64,000 bases of DNA from contig NZ_RIAS01000003.1 in assembly GCF_003719335.1 (NCBI RefSeq), forward strand, positions 186,001 through 250,000. The letters run 5' to 3'. Origin of the DNA: Paenibacillus amylolyticus. GTDB lineage: Bacteria > Bacillota > Bacilli > Paenibacillales > Paenibacillaceae. Of this stretch, positions 8,620-17,288 are shown in pieces (position 1 is the first letter of the stretch; every line of letters begins with the position of its first letter). A program made the translations under genes and the position numbers. A model generated the notes under the pieces. The model did no database searches, had not been told where the DNA came from, and was given only the letters and a program-made list of their open reading frames with translations.

Positions 8620-9864
8620 CTACATATTTTCGTAAGATTCAATCACTTGGGGGCGTTGCTGTGGATCATGTAAAAACAACATGATAATCATTAACAAAAT
8701 ATACAGTGCAAGAATAACGCCGAATAGAAGAACCGGATGATAATGATACAGCAACCCGGTCAGATACCCGGAAGGTATTGCTGTTAAGGTCATAACCGTC
8801 TGTACAGCCGAGAACATATCCGCCTTCTCATGTGTGCCCAGTCGGTTCATCAGTAATGAATCACGGTACGTTTGCAGAATGAAGTTCCCTGCAGCAAGTA
8901 CAATAAGAGTAAGAAACAGCATCGCTATATTACCAGCTGGGATCAGAAGAAATAACACAGCACCCGCGGTACTGAGCACAATGGAGAAGCTAACATACTT
9001 CTCTTCCGATCTCTGCTTCAAGCGCGGAAGAATAACCAGATATAACAGCATGACGGTTACCGCTGTCACAACCGGGATAAATGAGATCACTCGATCGCCA
9101 AAGCTTAGCTGTTCCTTAAAATAGATGACCTGAAAGAAGTTCAACTGTAGAACCAGATTGGACAATACCGTAATTAAAATGATCGGAAATAACCTGCGCT
9201 TGTAGAACGACCGTCCAAACAGACGAAGACTGTTGACAAGGCTGCGAAATACATGCGTTTTGCTGTGTATGCCCATCAGTTCCTTGCCAACTTCAGTCTC
9301 TTCCGTGTAACGATTACGAATAAAAAACATCGCTGTCATCAGCAGCCCGCCCACAAAATAAATGCTTGCTAGCGTAGGCACGATACCAAAGTCCGCAATC
9401 ACAGCTCCTGCAATCGGTGTAAGCACTCCCGCACCGGTAATAATCATGTTCAACATGGCGAATACCTTGGAGCGTTTGTGTTCCTCCACGTCTTCTATAA
9501 TCAGACAATTGAAAGACACCGTGACAAACTTTGATGTCGCATTGAGCAGATAAGCCACGAGGAACAGCCAGAAATTTTGTGAAAATGCCCAGATCAACAT
9601 CGGTACACTCCAGGCGAGTAAATCAAAGATTAGTGTCGTTCGTTTACGCCCCAGCTTGTTGGTCACTGACCCTGCGAATAGTTGAAAAATGAAGGCAAAA
9701 TACAGATTCACCGAATTAATCATGCCAATCTCAATGTCAGACAAACCGGCCTCTTTCATATACAAAGGAGCATAAAACAAAACAATCGTTCCCGGAATGG
9801 CCCACACCGGCTCGAGTAAAATGGAATACCGCGGATTTCTCGGCAAATCCCGAAGCAGCTTCAC
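8620..9864 (-). CDS. MFS transporter (12 transmembrane segments)
   Basis: 414 residues with about twelve hydrophobic segments and an MFS loop 2-3 motif (FAGSVTNKLGRKRTT, a G-x3-D/N-R/K-x-G-R-R/K variant). It should move a small molecule across the membrane, most likely by export, because it closes an operon with a glycosyltransferase, an aminotransferase and a dehydrogenase. The start is a GTG at 9864 with AAGGG seven bases upstream. It lies 33 bp after the zinc dehydrogenase gene. The substrate is unknown. Confidence 0.85.
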   Translation of the reverse strand: MKLLRDLPRNPRYSILLEPVWAIPGTIVLFYAPLYMKEAGLSDIEIGMINSVNLYFAFIFQLFAGSVTNKLGRKRTTLIFDLLAWSVPMLIWAFSQNFWLFLVAYLLNATSKFVTVSFNCLIIEDVEEHKRSKVFAMLNMIITGAGVLTPIAGAVIADFGIVPTLASIYFVGGLLMTAMFFIRNRYTEETEVGKELMGIHSKTHVFRSLVNSLRLFGRSFYKRRLFPIILITVLSNLVLQLNFFQVIYFKEQLSFGDRVISFIPVVTAVTVMLLYLVILPRLKQRSEEKYVSFSIVLSTAGAVLFLLIPAGNIAMLFLTLIVLAAGNFILQTYRDSLLMNRLGTHEKADMFSAVQTVMTLTAIPSGYLTGLLYHYHPVLLFGVILALYILLMIIMLFLHDPQQRPQVIESYENM

Positions 9865-9897
9865 TCCATATCCCTTCTTTCTCTCTGCTCTACATCA

Positions 9898-10929
9898 TTA
9901 TAGAATCAATGCGGTTTTCACCGAATTCATCGGCAGCTTCTCCCCGCTTCGGAGGTCATAACCGATGGTGCCATTGAAAGCCTGTTCATAATCCGTCAAA
10001 TATTTTTTGGCGGTTACCATCTGCTCCAGCTCAGGAAGGCTTTGTGCGAATTTCAATGCCGTGCTGATCATGGAGTGTACAGCTACCGCACCAATAATAC
10101 TGAGTCCATCGTTAATGACATGGGTTGATTTAAAAGTCACTTCGTAACTGTCGTCATACCCCATCGGAATAATCCGGCCGCCTTTAGCAATCATCTCTAA
10201 TCCGACATGAAGCTGATTCCCTACAGCATCGACAACAATATCAAACTTTTTGTTATTGTTGATCTCGTATACTTTGTCCCGTGTTAGATCCTGTGGATAG
10301 TAGACATAATCAGCGATCCCTTCTGCGAATTGTTTGCGATAAGGATCAATCTCAGTACCCACCGTAAGTCTTGCCAGTCGTTTGCTCACCAGCTGGCACA
10401 GTGAACCAATGGCGCCTGACCCCAGCACGAGTACAGAGTCACTTGGCTTCACGCCTGCTTTCATGAATGTTTGCAACACACAACCCAAAGGTTCAATCAT
10501 CATTGCCGTTTCCCAGCTCATAGAATCGGGGATCGAATAGATATATTTTTCATCTCCGACATAGTATTCGGCAAACGTTCCGTGTGTGGTCATGCCCACC
10601 TGGTAATCATCGAAATTTTCGCAGTAGACGAACAAGCCTTCACGACAATACGAGCAGTGACCGCAAGATTGAGTCGGGTCCACAAGAACCCGATCTCCTA
10701 CGCGAATACCTCGTACTTCATCCCCCACCTCGACCACAGTCCCTACGCCCTCGTGACCGATAACGGTTCCTATGTTTGCCGGGACTTTACCTTTAACAAT
10801 GTTCAGATCTGTTCCACAGATCCCCGATCCATAGATTTTCACTTTGACCTGATTCGGTCTTTCAATACTAGGCTCTTCAATCTCTTGCAGCTCCACCTGT
10901 TTCAAATCTTGATATACGAGTGCTTTCAT
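9898..10929 (-). CDS. Zinc-dependent medium-chain alcohol dehydrogenase
   Basis: 343 residues. Catalytic zinc ligands are visible as Cys38 in SGICGTD and His59-Glu60 in GHEGVG. The structural zinc site has four cysteines at about 89, 92, 95 and 103 (CGHCSYCREGLFVYC). The NAD(P)-binding turn is VLVLGSGAIGSL. It resembles sorbitol, threonine or galactitol-phosphate dehydrogenases and should oxidise a secondary alcohol of a polyol-like compound or reduce the matching ketone. An AGGAGG site precedes the ATG. It lies 44 bp after the aminotransferase gene, so a keto intermediate shared by the two enzymes is plausible but unproven. Confidence 0.88.
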   Translation of the reverse strand: MKALVYQDLKQVELQEIEEPSIERPNQVKVKIYGSGICGTDLNIVKGKVPANIGTVIGHEGVGTVVEVGDEVRGIRVGDRVLVDPTQSCGHCSYCREGLFVYCENFDDYQVGMTTHGTFAEYYVGDEKYIYSIPDSMSWETAMMIEPLGCVLQTFMKAGVKPSDSVLVLGSGAIGSLCQLVSKRLARLTVGTEIDPYRKQFAEGIADYVYYPQDLTRDKVYEINNNKKFDIVVDAVGNQLHVGLEMIAKGGRIIPMGYDDSYEVTFKSTHVINDGLSIIGAVAVHSMISTALKFAQSLPELEQMVTAKKYLTDYEQAFNGTIGYDLRSGEKLPMNSVKTALIL

Positions 10930-10973
10930 GCGAACTCCTCCTGGTCATATAATGAATTTTCGTGTTATTTCCC

Positions 10974-12260
10974 TTACAGATTGGCATATTTCAGATGTTC
11001 AAGCTTCTGCATTTCTTTCCAGTCCGACAAGATCTGAAGCAGTGCATCCTCCACCCAAATCAATTCCTCCCGCGTATGCGTATCCGAGAAAATAAAGTAA
11101 CCTTTAGTGAAAATGCCGTAATGAGCCATTTTCTTCACCATAAATTCCCGGAACGGGTCCGTCTGAAAATTCTGCTCATCCAGGGATTGAATATAAAAGC
11201 TAGCATAGGTTCCCTTTAAGGCTAATTGTTCCGTGAGACCAAGCAGCACCAGTTCGGATTCCAGTCGTTTCATGATCCGCGTAGCGGGTTCACGCCAAGT
11301 GGGCCAGACTTTGGCATTTTTAATTAGCCTTTCGCAAGCAATAGCCGCCGCAAGTGCTGTCGTCTCGCTGGAATGCGCATTGCTAAATCGCACCTGTCCT
11401 GCAAGGGACATGAGGTGCTCTGGCCCCAATACCGCCGCAAGCGGAAGTCCATTGGCCATGCCCTTGGAGATGCAGAGCAAGTCCGGCCAAATATTATACT
11501 CTCCTGCAGTCGCCTGTTTGCCCATTCGTATTCCCGAAGTAACCTCGTCGAAGATAATAATGATGTCCAAGGAGCGGCATAAATCCACTACCTTCTTTAG
11601 TTCTTCCTTATTCCACTCGTTGGGGCACAAGACTATACAGGCAATGTCCTCCATAGATGAAGTCTGTTCCCGAATGTTAGTATAGGAAGGCTTGTCCACC
11701 CAAATCGTGGAACGCTCTATATCTACCGGAATCCCTCGTTCTTTGGTCTGACTGCCGTAATAACCGTATGCAGACCAGTCATGCCACCCGTGGTAAGCTG
11801 TTGCAATGACCTTGCTTTTACCACTTCCGGCACGGGCCAGCCGCACCGCTCCACTTACCGCATCTGCACCGCTCTTGGTGAAGCGCAGAGACGGATAACG
11901 CGCCTCAAATCGCTCCAGTATTAACTCCGCACACTCCAGTTCAATATCCGCTGGGAGTGAAAATCCTGTCCCTTTTTTCAACTGATGAATGACTGTAAGC
12001 TGAATTTCTCGTCTTGCGTGCCCCCAAGGAACCGTGCCCATGGCCATCTCACAATCCAGCCATTCATTACCGTCAATATCCGTGAATCGGGAATGATATG
12101 CTTCCGCACAGCAGACCGGAGTATGTCCCGGAAATAAGCGCTCTGGAGCTTTGGCCAGTGTACTGCACCCACTCGGAATCACCTTTTTGACCTTCTCTAG
12201 CCATTCCAGATTTTGTGTAAATCTTGTGGCACGATCCAGCGTGCTTTTTTCATCGCTCAC
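10974..12260 (-). CDS. PLP-dependent class III aminotransferase, glutamate-1-semialdehyde type
   Basis: 428 residues, similar in layout to glutamate-1-semialdehyde aminomutase (HemL) but not located with haem genes. Landmarks are the N-terminal VIPSGCSTLAKAPERLFPG, the substrate strand FTKSGADAVSGAVRLAR, AYHGWHDW, the aspartate strand IIIIFDEVTSG and the PLP lysine in CISKGMANGLP. HemL-like paralogues in glycan and natural-product clusters aminate keto sugars or polyols, so a biosynthetic role is favoured over tetrapyrrole synthesis. The start is a GTG with GGGAGG nine bases upstream. It is the second gene of the four-gene operon, 54 bp after the glycosyltransferase. Confidence 0.88.
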   Translation of the reverse strand: MSDEKSTLDRATRFTQNLEWLEKVKKVIPSGCSTLAKAPERLFPGHTPVCCAEAYHSRFTDIDGNEWLDCEMAMGTVPWGHARREIQLTVIHQLKKGTGFSLPADIELECAELILERFEARYPSLRFTKSGADAVSGAVRLARAGSGKSKVIATAYHGWHDWSAYGYYGSQTKERGIPVDIERSTIWVDKPSYTNIREQTSSMEDIACIVLCPNEWNKEELKKVVDLCRSLDIIIIFDEVTSGIRMGKQATAGEYNIWPDLLCISKGMANGLPLAAVLGPEHLMSLAGQVRFSNAHSSETTALAAAIACERLIKNAKVWPTWREPATRIMKRLESELVLLGLTEQLALKGTYASFYIQSLDEQNFQTDPFREFMVKKMAHYGIFTKGYFIFSDTHTREELIWVEDALLQILSDWKEMQKLEHLKYANL

Positions 12261-12314
12261 TTTGAAGTACCTCCCTATGGCTTAATAGTGTGTATGACAA
12301 CCTGAATCCTTAAG

Positions 12315-13469
12315 TTATCGCACTTTCGTGCCCGGCCAACATCCATCATAGATACGATCCATCGTGATCACGTTACCGTAGAGGTCGATAATTAGATCCT
12401 TGGCTCTGTGGGCATGTCTCATTTCGATCCAATAGCGGTTCTCCAACAATCGGGTGAAGTTGTCCACCAGAAACAGCAACCGATTTTCGCTATGAATTAA
12501 CTCCTTGCCTAATACTTGGGGTAGCCAAATGGCTCCATTCGAGTTAAAGCGGTTGGAGTAGTCTCGCACGTCGGCAAGGGGAGCGATACCTGCCTCGTCA
12601 AGCTTGCTCCAGAACGTATCCGCGTCACTGCGTACCTCGGCAAGATCGATACCAACCATTGGCAGATGCTCGTATTCGCGTTGATGATGCAATTGCTCCT
12701 TTAGATGACTGAATACGAAGGGCCATACATCGGCTTCGATCTGATTTCCCCACTTTTTCCAAAATCGTGCCAGATTGTTCTTGCGGTTAAAATTGCGGTG
12801 AATGCCGCTGCTGCGTTCCCAGTGATAGGCTTGAATGTTAGGATTAATAACCGTGTCATAACCCGCTTCTCTGGCTCGCATCTGATAATCAAAATCTTCG
12901 TATCCGTTGAAAAACTTTTCATCCAGGCCGCCAATCGTCTCATATACTTCCCGTTTCATACCAAACATCGCAAACACAACAAGCTGCACGGAGAACGTCT
13001 CCTTCGGGATATCATCTGGGGATGCGTTCAGAAAAAGATGTCGTCCAATCGAGTCCGCAAAGGCGATACCACAATGCTGCACACCGCCAGTCTGCGGATA
13101 CAACAGTACGCCTCCGATCATACCGATCGTAATATCCGTGTCGAGTGTCTCCTTCATCATCGTTTGCCAATGAGGCTGTAATATCGTGTCGGAGTCCAGG
13201 AAAAAGATGTATTCTCCCTTAGCAATATTCAGGGCGCTGTTAATGGATACGGCGCAGCCAAGTGGAAAGTCATGCTGAAGAATGTCAATGGTCACACCTT
13301 CTCTGACTTCTTGTTTGAGTTTGTCCAAGTGCTGAAAGACAGCCGATCCCGAACCGTCGTTGATAAAAATAATTTGCGTTGAGGCAACAACCGTTCGAAG
13401 CAGCGAGTCTGTAAACAGATTCAAAATGTTATAGTCCTGATTGACCGGTACAATAATGGTGTAAAGCAT
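12315..13469 (-). CDS. Family 2 glycosyltransferase with an unusual C-terminal extension
   Basis: 384 residues. The GT-A fold of GT2 enzymes is clear: YTIIVPVNQDYN, IIFINDGSGS, the DxD metal site in YIFFLDSDTILQPHW, and the acceptor helix GYEDFDYQMRAREAGY. After about residue 240 there is a region of roughly 130 residues (from VGIDLAEVRSDADTF to the end) that I do not recognise. It should attach a sugar from a nucleotide donor to an unknown acceptor. The ATG at 13469 follows GAGGAGG by six bases; the upstream in-frame ATG at 13484 lies next to that site and is rejected. It is the first gene of the operon. Confidence 0.85.
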   Translation of the reverse strand: MLYTIIVPVNQDYNILNLFTDSLLRTVVASTQIIFINDGSGSAVFQHLDKLKQEVREGVTIDILQHDFPLGCAVSINSALNIAKGEYIFFLDSDTILQPHWQTMMKETLDTDITIGMIGGVLLYPQTGGVQHCGIAFADSIGRHLFLNASPDDIPKETFSVQLVVFAMFGMKREVYETIGGLDEKFFNGYEDFDYQMRAREAGYDTVINPNIQAYHWERSSGIHRNFNRKNNLARFWKKWGNQIEADVWPFVFSHLKEQLHHQREYEHLPMVGIDLAEVRSDADTFWSKLDEAGIAPLADVRDYSNRFNSNGAIWLPQVLGKELIHSENRLLFLVDNFTRLLENRYWIEMRHAHRAKDLIIDLYGNVITMDRIYDGCWPGTKVR

Positions 13470-13786
13470 ATAATTCCTCCTCATGAAGTTAATATTGATG
13501 GAACCCGTTGGCCAAGATTATGAACATGTGCCTGATATAACTACTTGTTCTCTGTCGTCCTCCTCCACCCAAACTTTGTCTTAATTCGGTAATTATTTGG
13601 ATCTAGTAGAAATTTATATCATTTTTTGAAAGTTTTAAATCTTAAATTCTGAACACTATTAATATTCGAATCTCTTTAAAAATCAAAAAAAACTCTCGAT
13701 GGGCCCTCGCATCCAATGCGACAAACCGATCAAGAGTTTTTAGAAGTTGCTCTTCATTTATGAGATAAGCCTCTACTTGCTTAACT
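13470..13786. other. Intergenic region before the glycosyltransferase operon
   Basis: 317 bp holding the LysR terminator (separate entry) and the 5' leader of the glycosyltransferase operon. No convincing sigma-A promoter, riboswitch or small gene was seen. Confidence 0.5.
13684..13740 (-). terminator. Terminator of the LysR gene
   Basis: Outer stem AAAACTCT/AGAGTTTT continues with GAT/ATC and encloses a second perfect hairpin TCGCAT-CCA-ATGCGA. The minus strand ends in eight T. It lies 46 bp after the LysR stop. Confidence 0.75.
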
Positions 13787-14692
13787 TTATGCCTTTGCAG
13801 GCAACCAATCGGATTCTTTGGCACCCAGATTCGTAATGAATTGCTGCAGTGCATGTGATATCCATTTGCGGGCATGAATTACTAACTGAATTTCCAATGT
13901 AAAATCAGTATGAACCAGAGGTAGTACCGTAAGCTTCTGTCTTTGGATCTCATCCATGGCAATCATACGAGGTAAAAGCGAGATGCCCGGACCAGCCATA
14001 ATACTTCGTTTAATGGCCTCAGGACTTCCCAGCTCCAGTCCCACTTTGTAGGGAATAGCGTTGGTTCTAAGTACTTTCTCCAGCAGCTGCCTGTAATTGC
14101 ACGAATCCTCCGGCATGATCCATTCTTCGTCCGCCAGATCACTCAATGTAACCTCGGATTTAGCTGTAAGTGGATGGTCTGAATTCACGATGAGCACCAG
14201 CGGTTCCTCGCGGATCGTAATCCATTGCAATCCTGATTCCGGTGAAGCATTAGCCAGAATAAGACCGACGTCTGCCTCCCCTTCTCTGACTTTTTGTAGA
14301 ATCAGATCTTCCCGATCGGTCTGCAGCCGAATGCCGAGCTCGGGATATTGTTTACGTGTCGTTTGAATGGGCACCGGAAGATAATAAGATGCAAGCGAGT
14401 CCATCGTAGCAATGGTAAGTGATCCGCCGCCCTGTTTGGTCAGCTTCTCCTGAGAATGTTCAAATATCTCCAGAAGCTGTCCAGACAACTTAAATAGCTC
14501 TTCTCCAGCCGAAGTAAGCCGGATTTTATTGTTATTAAATCGCTCGAATAGTTTGACCTGATAAATTTTCTCCAGCTTTTGAATCTGGGTTGTCACACTT
14601 GACTGGGCGTAGCCAAGCTCTTCGGCCGCTTTGGTAAAGCTTTGCCTCAATGCCACCTCACGAAAGGTTTGAAAATAATTCAAATCCATCAT
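13787..14692 (-). CDS. LysR-family transcriptional regulator
   Basis: 301 residues. The N-terminal winged helix is standard: LNYFQTFREVALRQSFTKAAEELGYAQSSVTTQIQKLE, with the typical Q-S-S-x-T/S recognition helix. The rest is the periplasmic-binding-like effector domain (for example VGLILANASPESGL and AGPGISLLPRMIA). Two adjacent ATG codons follow GAGGG; either could start. It is divergent from the DapA-family gene, the classical layout for a LysR activator and its target. The co-inducer is unknown. Confidence 0.9.
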   Translation of the reverse strand: MMDLNYFQTFREVALRQSFTKAAEELGYAQSSVTTQIQKLEKIYQVKLFERFNNNKIRLTSAGEELFKLSGQLLEIFEHSQEKLTKQGGGSLTIATMDSLASYYLPVPIQTTRKQYPELGIRLQTDREDLILQKVREGEADVGLILANASPESGLQWITIREEPLVLIVNSDHPLTAKSEVTLSDLADEEWIMPEDSCNYRQLLEKVLRTNAIPYKVGLELGSPEAIKRSIMAGPGISLLPRMIAMDEIQRQKLTVLPLVHTDFTLEIQLVIHARKWISHALQQFITNLGAKESDWLPAKA

Positions 14693-14718
14693 TTATTCCC
14701 TCACATCATCGAAATTAT

Positions 14719-14733
14719 TGATAACACCTATCA
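14719..14733. promoter_or_regulatory. Candidate LysR operator
   Basis: The perfect inverted repeat TGATA-N5-TATCA lies between the divergent LysR and DapA-family genes, 26 bp upstream of the LysR ATG. It has the dyad form of LysR boxes. Binding is inferred from position only. Confidence 0.45.
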
Positions 14734-14814
14734 TCTATTATAGCTAACTATGATACGTTTTCCCATGGTAAAGTGAATGAAACGGAATTCCAACATACAT
14801 TTGGGGGTTATACG

Positions 14815-15684
14815 ATGTTAACCGAACAACAGATTCAAGGTATTTATATACCTGTAATCACACCTTTCACCAAAGAACGCGAACTTGATCTTCCTTCGTT
14901 TCAAAACTACATCAAAGTTATGGTAAACAGTGGCATTCATGGCTTGGTGATTAATGGTACGACTGGAGAGTCACCTACCGTGACATGGGATGAAGTGGAA
15001 CAGCTTGTGAAGGCCGCGAAGGAAACACTGAGCAGCATCAACTCCTCCGTACCCATTATGGTTGGAACCGGAACGAATGATACCGCTTCAACGGTGGCGA
15101 GAACCAAGAAAGCTGCCGCACTCGGAGCCGATGCTGTTCTTGTCGTTACGCCATACTATAACAGACCAACGGAAGAGGGCATTTACGAGCACTTCCGCAT
15201 GGCTGCCAGCGTGGGCATCCCCGTGATGGTGTACGAAATCCCAGCCCGTACAGGGGTTAGAGTTTCTATAGATATGATGAAAAAAATTATGAATATCGAT
15301 GGAGTTATCGGTCTTAAGGATAGCACAAATAACCTCGACCTCATGACCGAGCTGGTACGTTGCGGCTCGAAGCCCATTTTGTGTGGAGATGATACCTTCT
15401 TCTTTGATATGTTAACGAGAGGTGCAGCCGGCGGCATGATGGCATCGGCCAGTATTAATCCAGAGCGGTTTCTGGAAGTGTATAACCGTTTTGTGGCTGG
15501 TGAAAAAGAAGATGCCTACCGTCTCTATACGCAGTTGCTTCCGTTCATTAAAAATCTCTTCGAAGAGCCTGCGCCTGCCATGCTGAAACATCTGCTTGCA
15601 CAGCAAGGCATTATCGCTTCTGCACAGCTGCGTCTGCCTCTCATGCCAGCATCTGAGCAGTTAAAAGCAAAGATTGCACTGTAA
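14815..15684 (+). CDS. dapA: DapA-family aldolase (dihydrodipicolinate synthase-like)
   Basis: 289 residues. It is a class I aldolase of the DHDPS/N-acetylneuraminate lyase family. Visible residues are the pyruvate-binding GTTGE (48-52), YYNRPTEEG, Tyr140 in the segment VYEIPARTG, and the Schiff-base Lys168 in GLKDST. All are compatible with 4-hydroxy-tetrahydrodipicolinate synthase in lysine biosynthesis. Because a LysR regulator is divergent and no other lysine gene is near, it could instead be a paralogue cleaving another 2-keto acid. The ATG at 14815 follows a TTGGGGG site; an ATG at 14773 lacks one. The symbol denotes family; function is uncertain. Confidence 0.85.
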   Translation: MLTEQQIQGIYIPVITPFTKERELDLPSFQNYIKVMVNSGIHGLVINGTTGESPTVTWDEVEQLVKAAKETLSSINSSVPIMVGTGTNDTASTVARTKKAAALGADAVLVVTPYYNRPTEEGIYEHFRMAASVGIPVMVYEIPARTGVRVSIDMMKKIMNIDGVIGLKDSTNNLDLMTELVRCGSKPILCGDDTFFFDMLTRGAAGGMMASASINPERFLEVYNRFVAGEKEDAYRLYTQLLPFIKNLFEEPAPAMLKHLLAQQGIIASAQLRLPLMPASEQLKAKIAL

Positions 15685-15802
15685 ATTAAACACGTAGAAC
15701 ATAGTTAAGCGCAATGGATCGGTGCATTCCACCGGTGTTAAAAATAAATGTTGCTACTTATTAAGTAGGTGTGTCTGCATTTGTGCTGCTCTATGTGGAA
15801 AT

Positions 15803-15836
15803 AAAACAAGCCGCAGAATAATCTGCGGCTTGTTTT
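15803..15836. terminator. Bidirectional terminator between dapA-like and TetR genes
   Basis: Perfect hairpin AAAACAAGCCGCAGA with loop ATAA, giving A and T tracts on both sides, so it can stop transcription from either of the two convergent genes. Confidence 0.9.
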
Positions 15837-15908
15837 GTGCCTTTTATTTACTCAAACTACGCAACAACGTATTCCAGGTTTTGTCGAAGTTCATTCCGAT
15901 TGATCCGC

Positions 15909-16475
15909 TCATTTCGCAACAAACCCGTGATAGAACGTGTCCACGACGAGCGCAGGTGCAGCATTTCTGGCGATATTGCCACGGATCACTTGCTGCCACG
16001 TCAAGAAGAGGATCGAATACAGAACCTCTACAATCCACGTTTTGTCCACATCCGAACGAAAAAACCCTTTCTCTTGAAGGACACCAATGGCATGAAGCAC
16101 CGGTTGTCTCAGTTTCTGATCGGCCCCTTCGATCTCGGCATTATAGTTGACGGTTGCATCGTGAGCCAGAAAATAAATTTTATCCCCGAGTGGAATTAGC
16201 GCCTCAATCAGCTCTGGGAAATACTTTTCAGCCTGCTCCTCGTCCAGCTTGACGTGCTGTAACGTCTCGTTAACAACATCAATTGCACGCATCGCCAAGT
16301 GAATCATCAGTTGCTCACGGCTCTCCACATATCGATGTAATGTGGCAATTCCGATGTTTGCAGCTTCAGCAATGTCATTCATCGACGCATTGGGCTTCTC
16401 TATAAGTAATTTTGTGGCTTCATCCAGAATGGCAAGCATTCGATTTTGCTTAAATGTTAACTTCTCATTTTTCAT
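15909..16475 (-). CDS. TetR-family transcriptional regulator
   Basis: 188 residues. The N-terminal helix-turn-helix region is KLLIEKPNASMNDIAEAANIGIATLHRYVESREQLMIHLA, close to the TetR pattern. The C-terminal helices form the ligand pocket and are not diagnostic. The ATG at 16475 is chosen with GAGG 11 bases upstream; a GTG four codons earlier overlaps that site. Its stop codon TGA overlaps the ATG of a 22-codon frame (15844-15912). No divergent target is obvious: the pentapeptide-repeat gene upstream is on the same strand. Confidence 0.85.
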   Translation of the reverse strand: MKNEKLTFKQNRMLAILDEATKLLIEKPNASMNDIAEAANIGIATLHRYVESREQLMIHLAMRAIDVVNETLQHVKLDEEQAEKYFPELIEALIPLGDKIYFLAHDATVNYNAEIEGADQKLRQPVLHAIGVLQEKGFFRSDVDKTWIVEVLYSILFLTWQQVIRGNIARNAAPALVVDTFYHGFVAK

Positions 16476-16596
16476 CACAAACGGCACCTCGGAACGAATA
16501 GACTATTACTTTTTATTTTGGTCATAGGTACATGACTTTGGTTCTTTTTCTGAATTAATCAAAAGTGATGATGGAAATTTGCAATTAGAGGTCAAG

Positions 16597-17202
16597 CTAA
16601 TCCACTTTCGCACCATAGGAACGCGCAATGAGAACGGCCTGTTCGCGGTCCATGCGCACCCCTTTCAGATCTAGAGATTTCAGATCAATGCCATCCAAAA
16701 TGGCCCCCCGCAAATCCGCACCCTGTAGCTTCACCTTACTCATGGATACTCTCGTGAGGTCACAATCACGCAAATCCGCTTTGCTTAAATCGGATTCAGC
16801 TAGATCCGCTTCAAAAAAACGAATACCCCGCAAATCCTGTTTTCCAAGTCGCGTATGTCTCAGATTGGTATAAGACCAATCTCCTTTGACAAGTGTAATG
16901 CCGTCCATCTGGGCACCGGAAAAATCCGATCCCGTCATCTTGCAAGCTGTAAATTTGGAAGCAAACAGGTTGGCACCCCCAAACAGGCAATTCTCAAACG
17001 CAGACTCCGTATGTATGGAACCATTCATGGATGCCCCTTTGAAATCACACTCAATGAAACGGCAATGACTTGTTTCAACTTCTTCCATGGAGGCATTCAT
17101 GAACGTGCAATGTTTGAACACACAGCTAACTAGCTCGCCGTAACGCAAATCTCGTCCCTCAAAGTGAACGCCCTCATATTCCTGATCCTTATATTGATAC
17201 AT
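16597..17202 (-). CDS. Pentapeptide-repeat protein
   Basis: 201 residues, nearly all in pentapeptide repeats with a central Leu or Phe, for example FEGRDLRYGELVSC, GANLFASKF, DLRGIRFFEADLAES, LSKADLRDCDL and LQGADLRGAILDG. Such proteins form a right-handed quadrilateral beta-helix. Some (Qnr, MfpA, AlbG) mimic DNA and protect DNA gyrase from inhibitors, but most have unknown roles. The size is close to Qnr proteins (about 215 residues), yet no resistance claim is justified. The final QAVLIARSYGAKVD is a short terminal helix. No signal peptide. It lies between the TetR gene and the GNAT gene on the same strand. Confidence 0.85.
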   Translation of the reverse strand: MYQYKDQEYEGVHFEGRDLRYGELVSCVFKHCTFMNASMEEVETSHCRFIECDFKGASMNGSIHTESAFENCLFGGANLFASKFTACKMTGSDFSGAQMDGITLVKGDWSYTNLRHTRLGKQDLRGIRFFEADLAESDLSKADLRDCDLTRVSMSKVKLQGADLRGAILDGIDLKSLDLKGVRMDREQAVLIARSYGAKVD

Positions 17203-17288
17203 GGATTACACCTCATTTGGTATCGTGTTAACGTCGTAGTCATATTAAATAACAACTCATTCTACTATACCATATGAGATCACTTCAT

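Noticed and set aside
16597..17202. Calling the pentapeptide protein a Qnr quinolone-resistance determinant
   Set aside because: Only the repeat fold and length are shared; the loop features needed for gyrase protection cannot be verified by eye.
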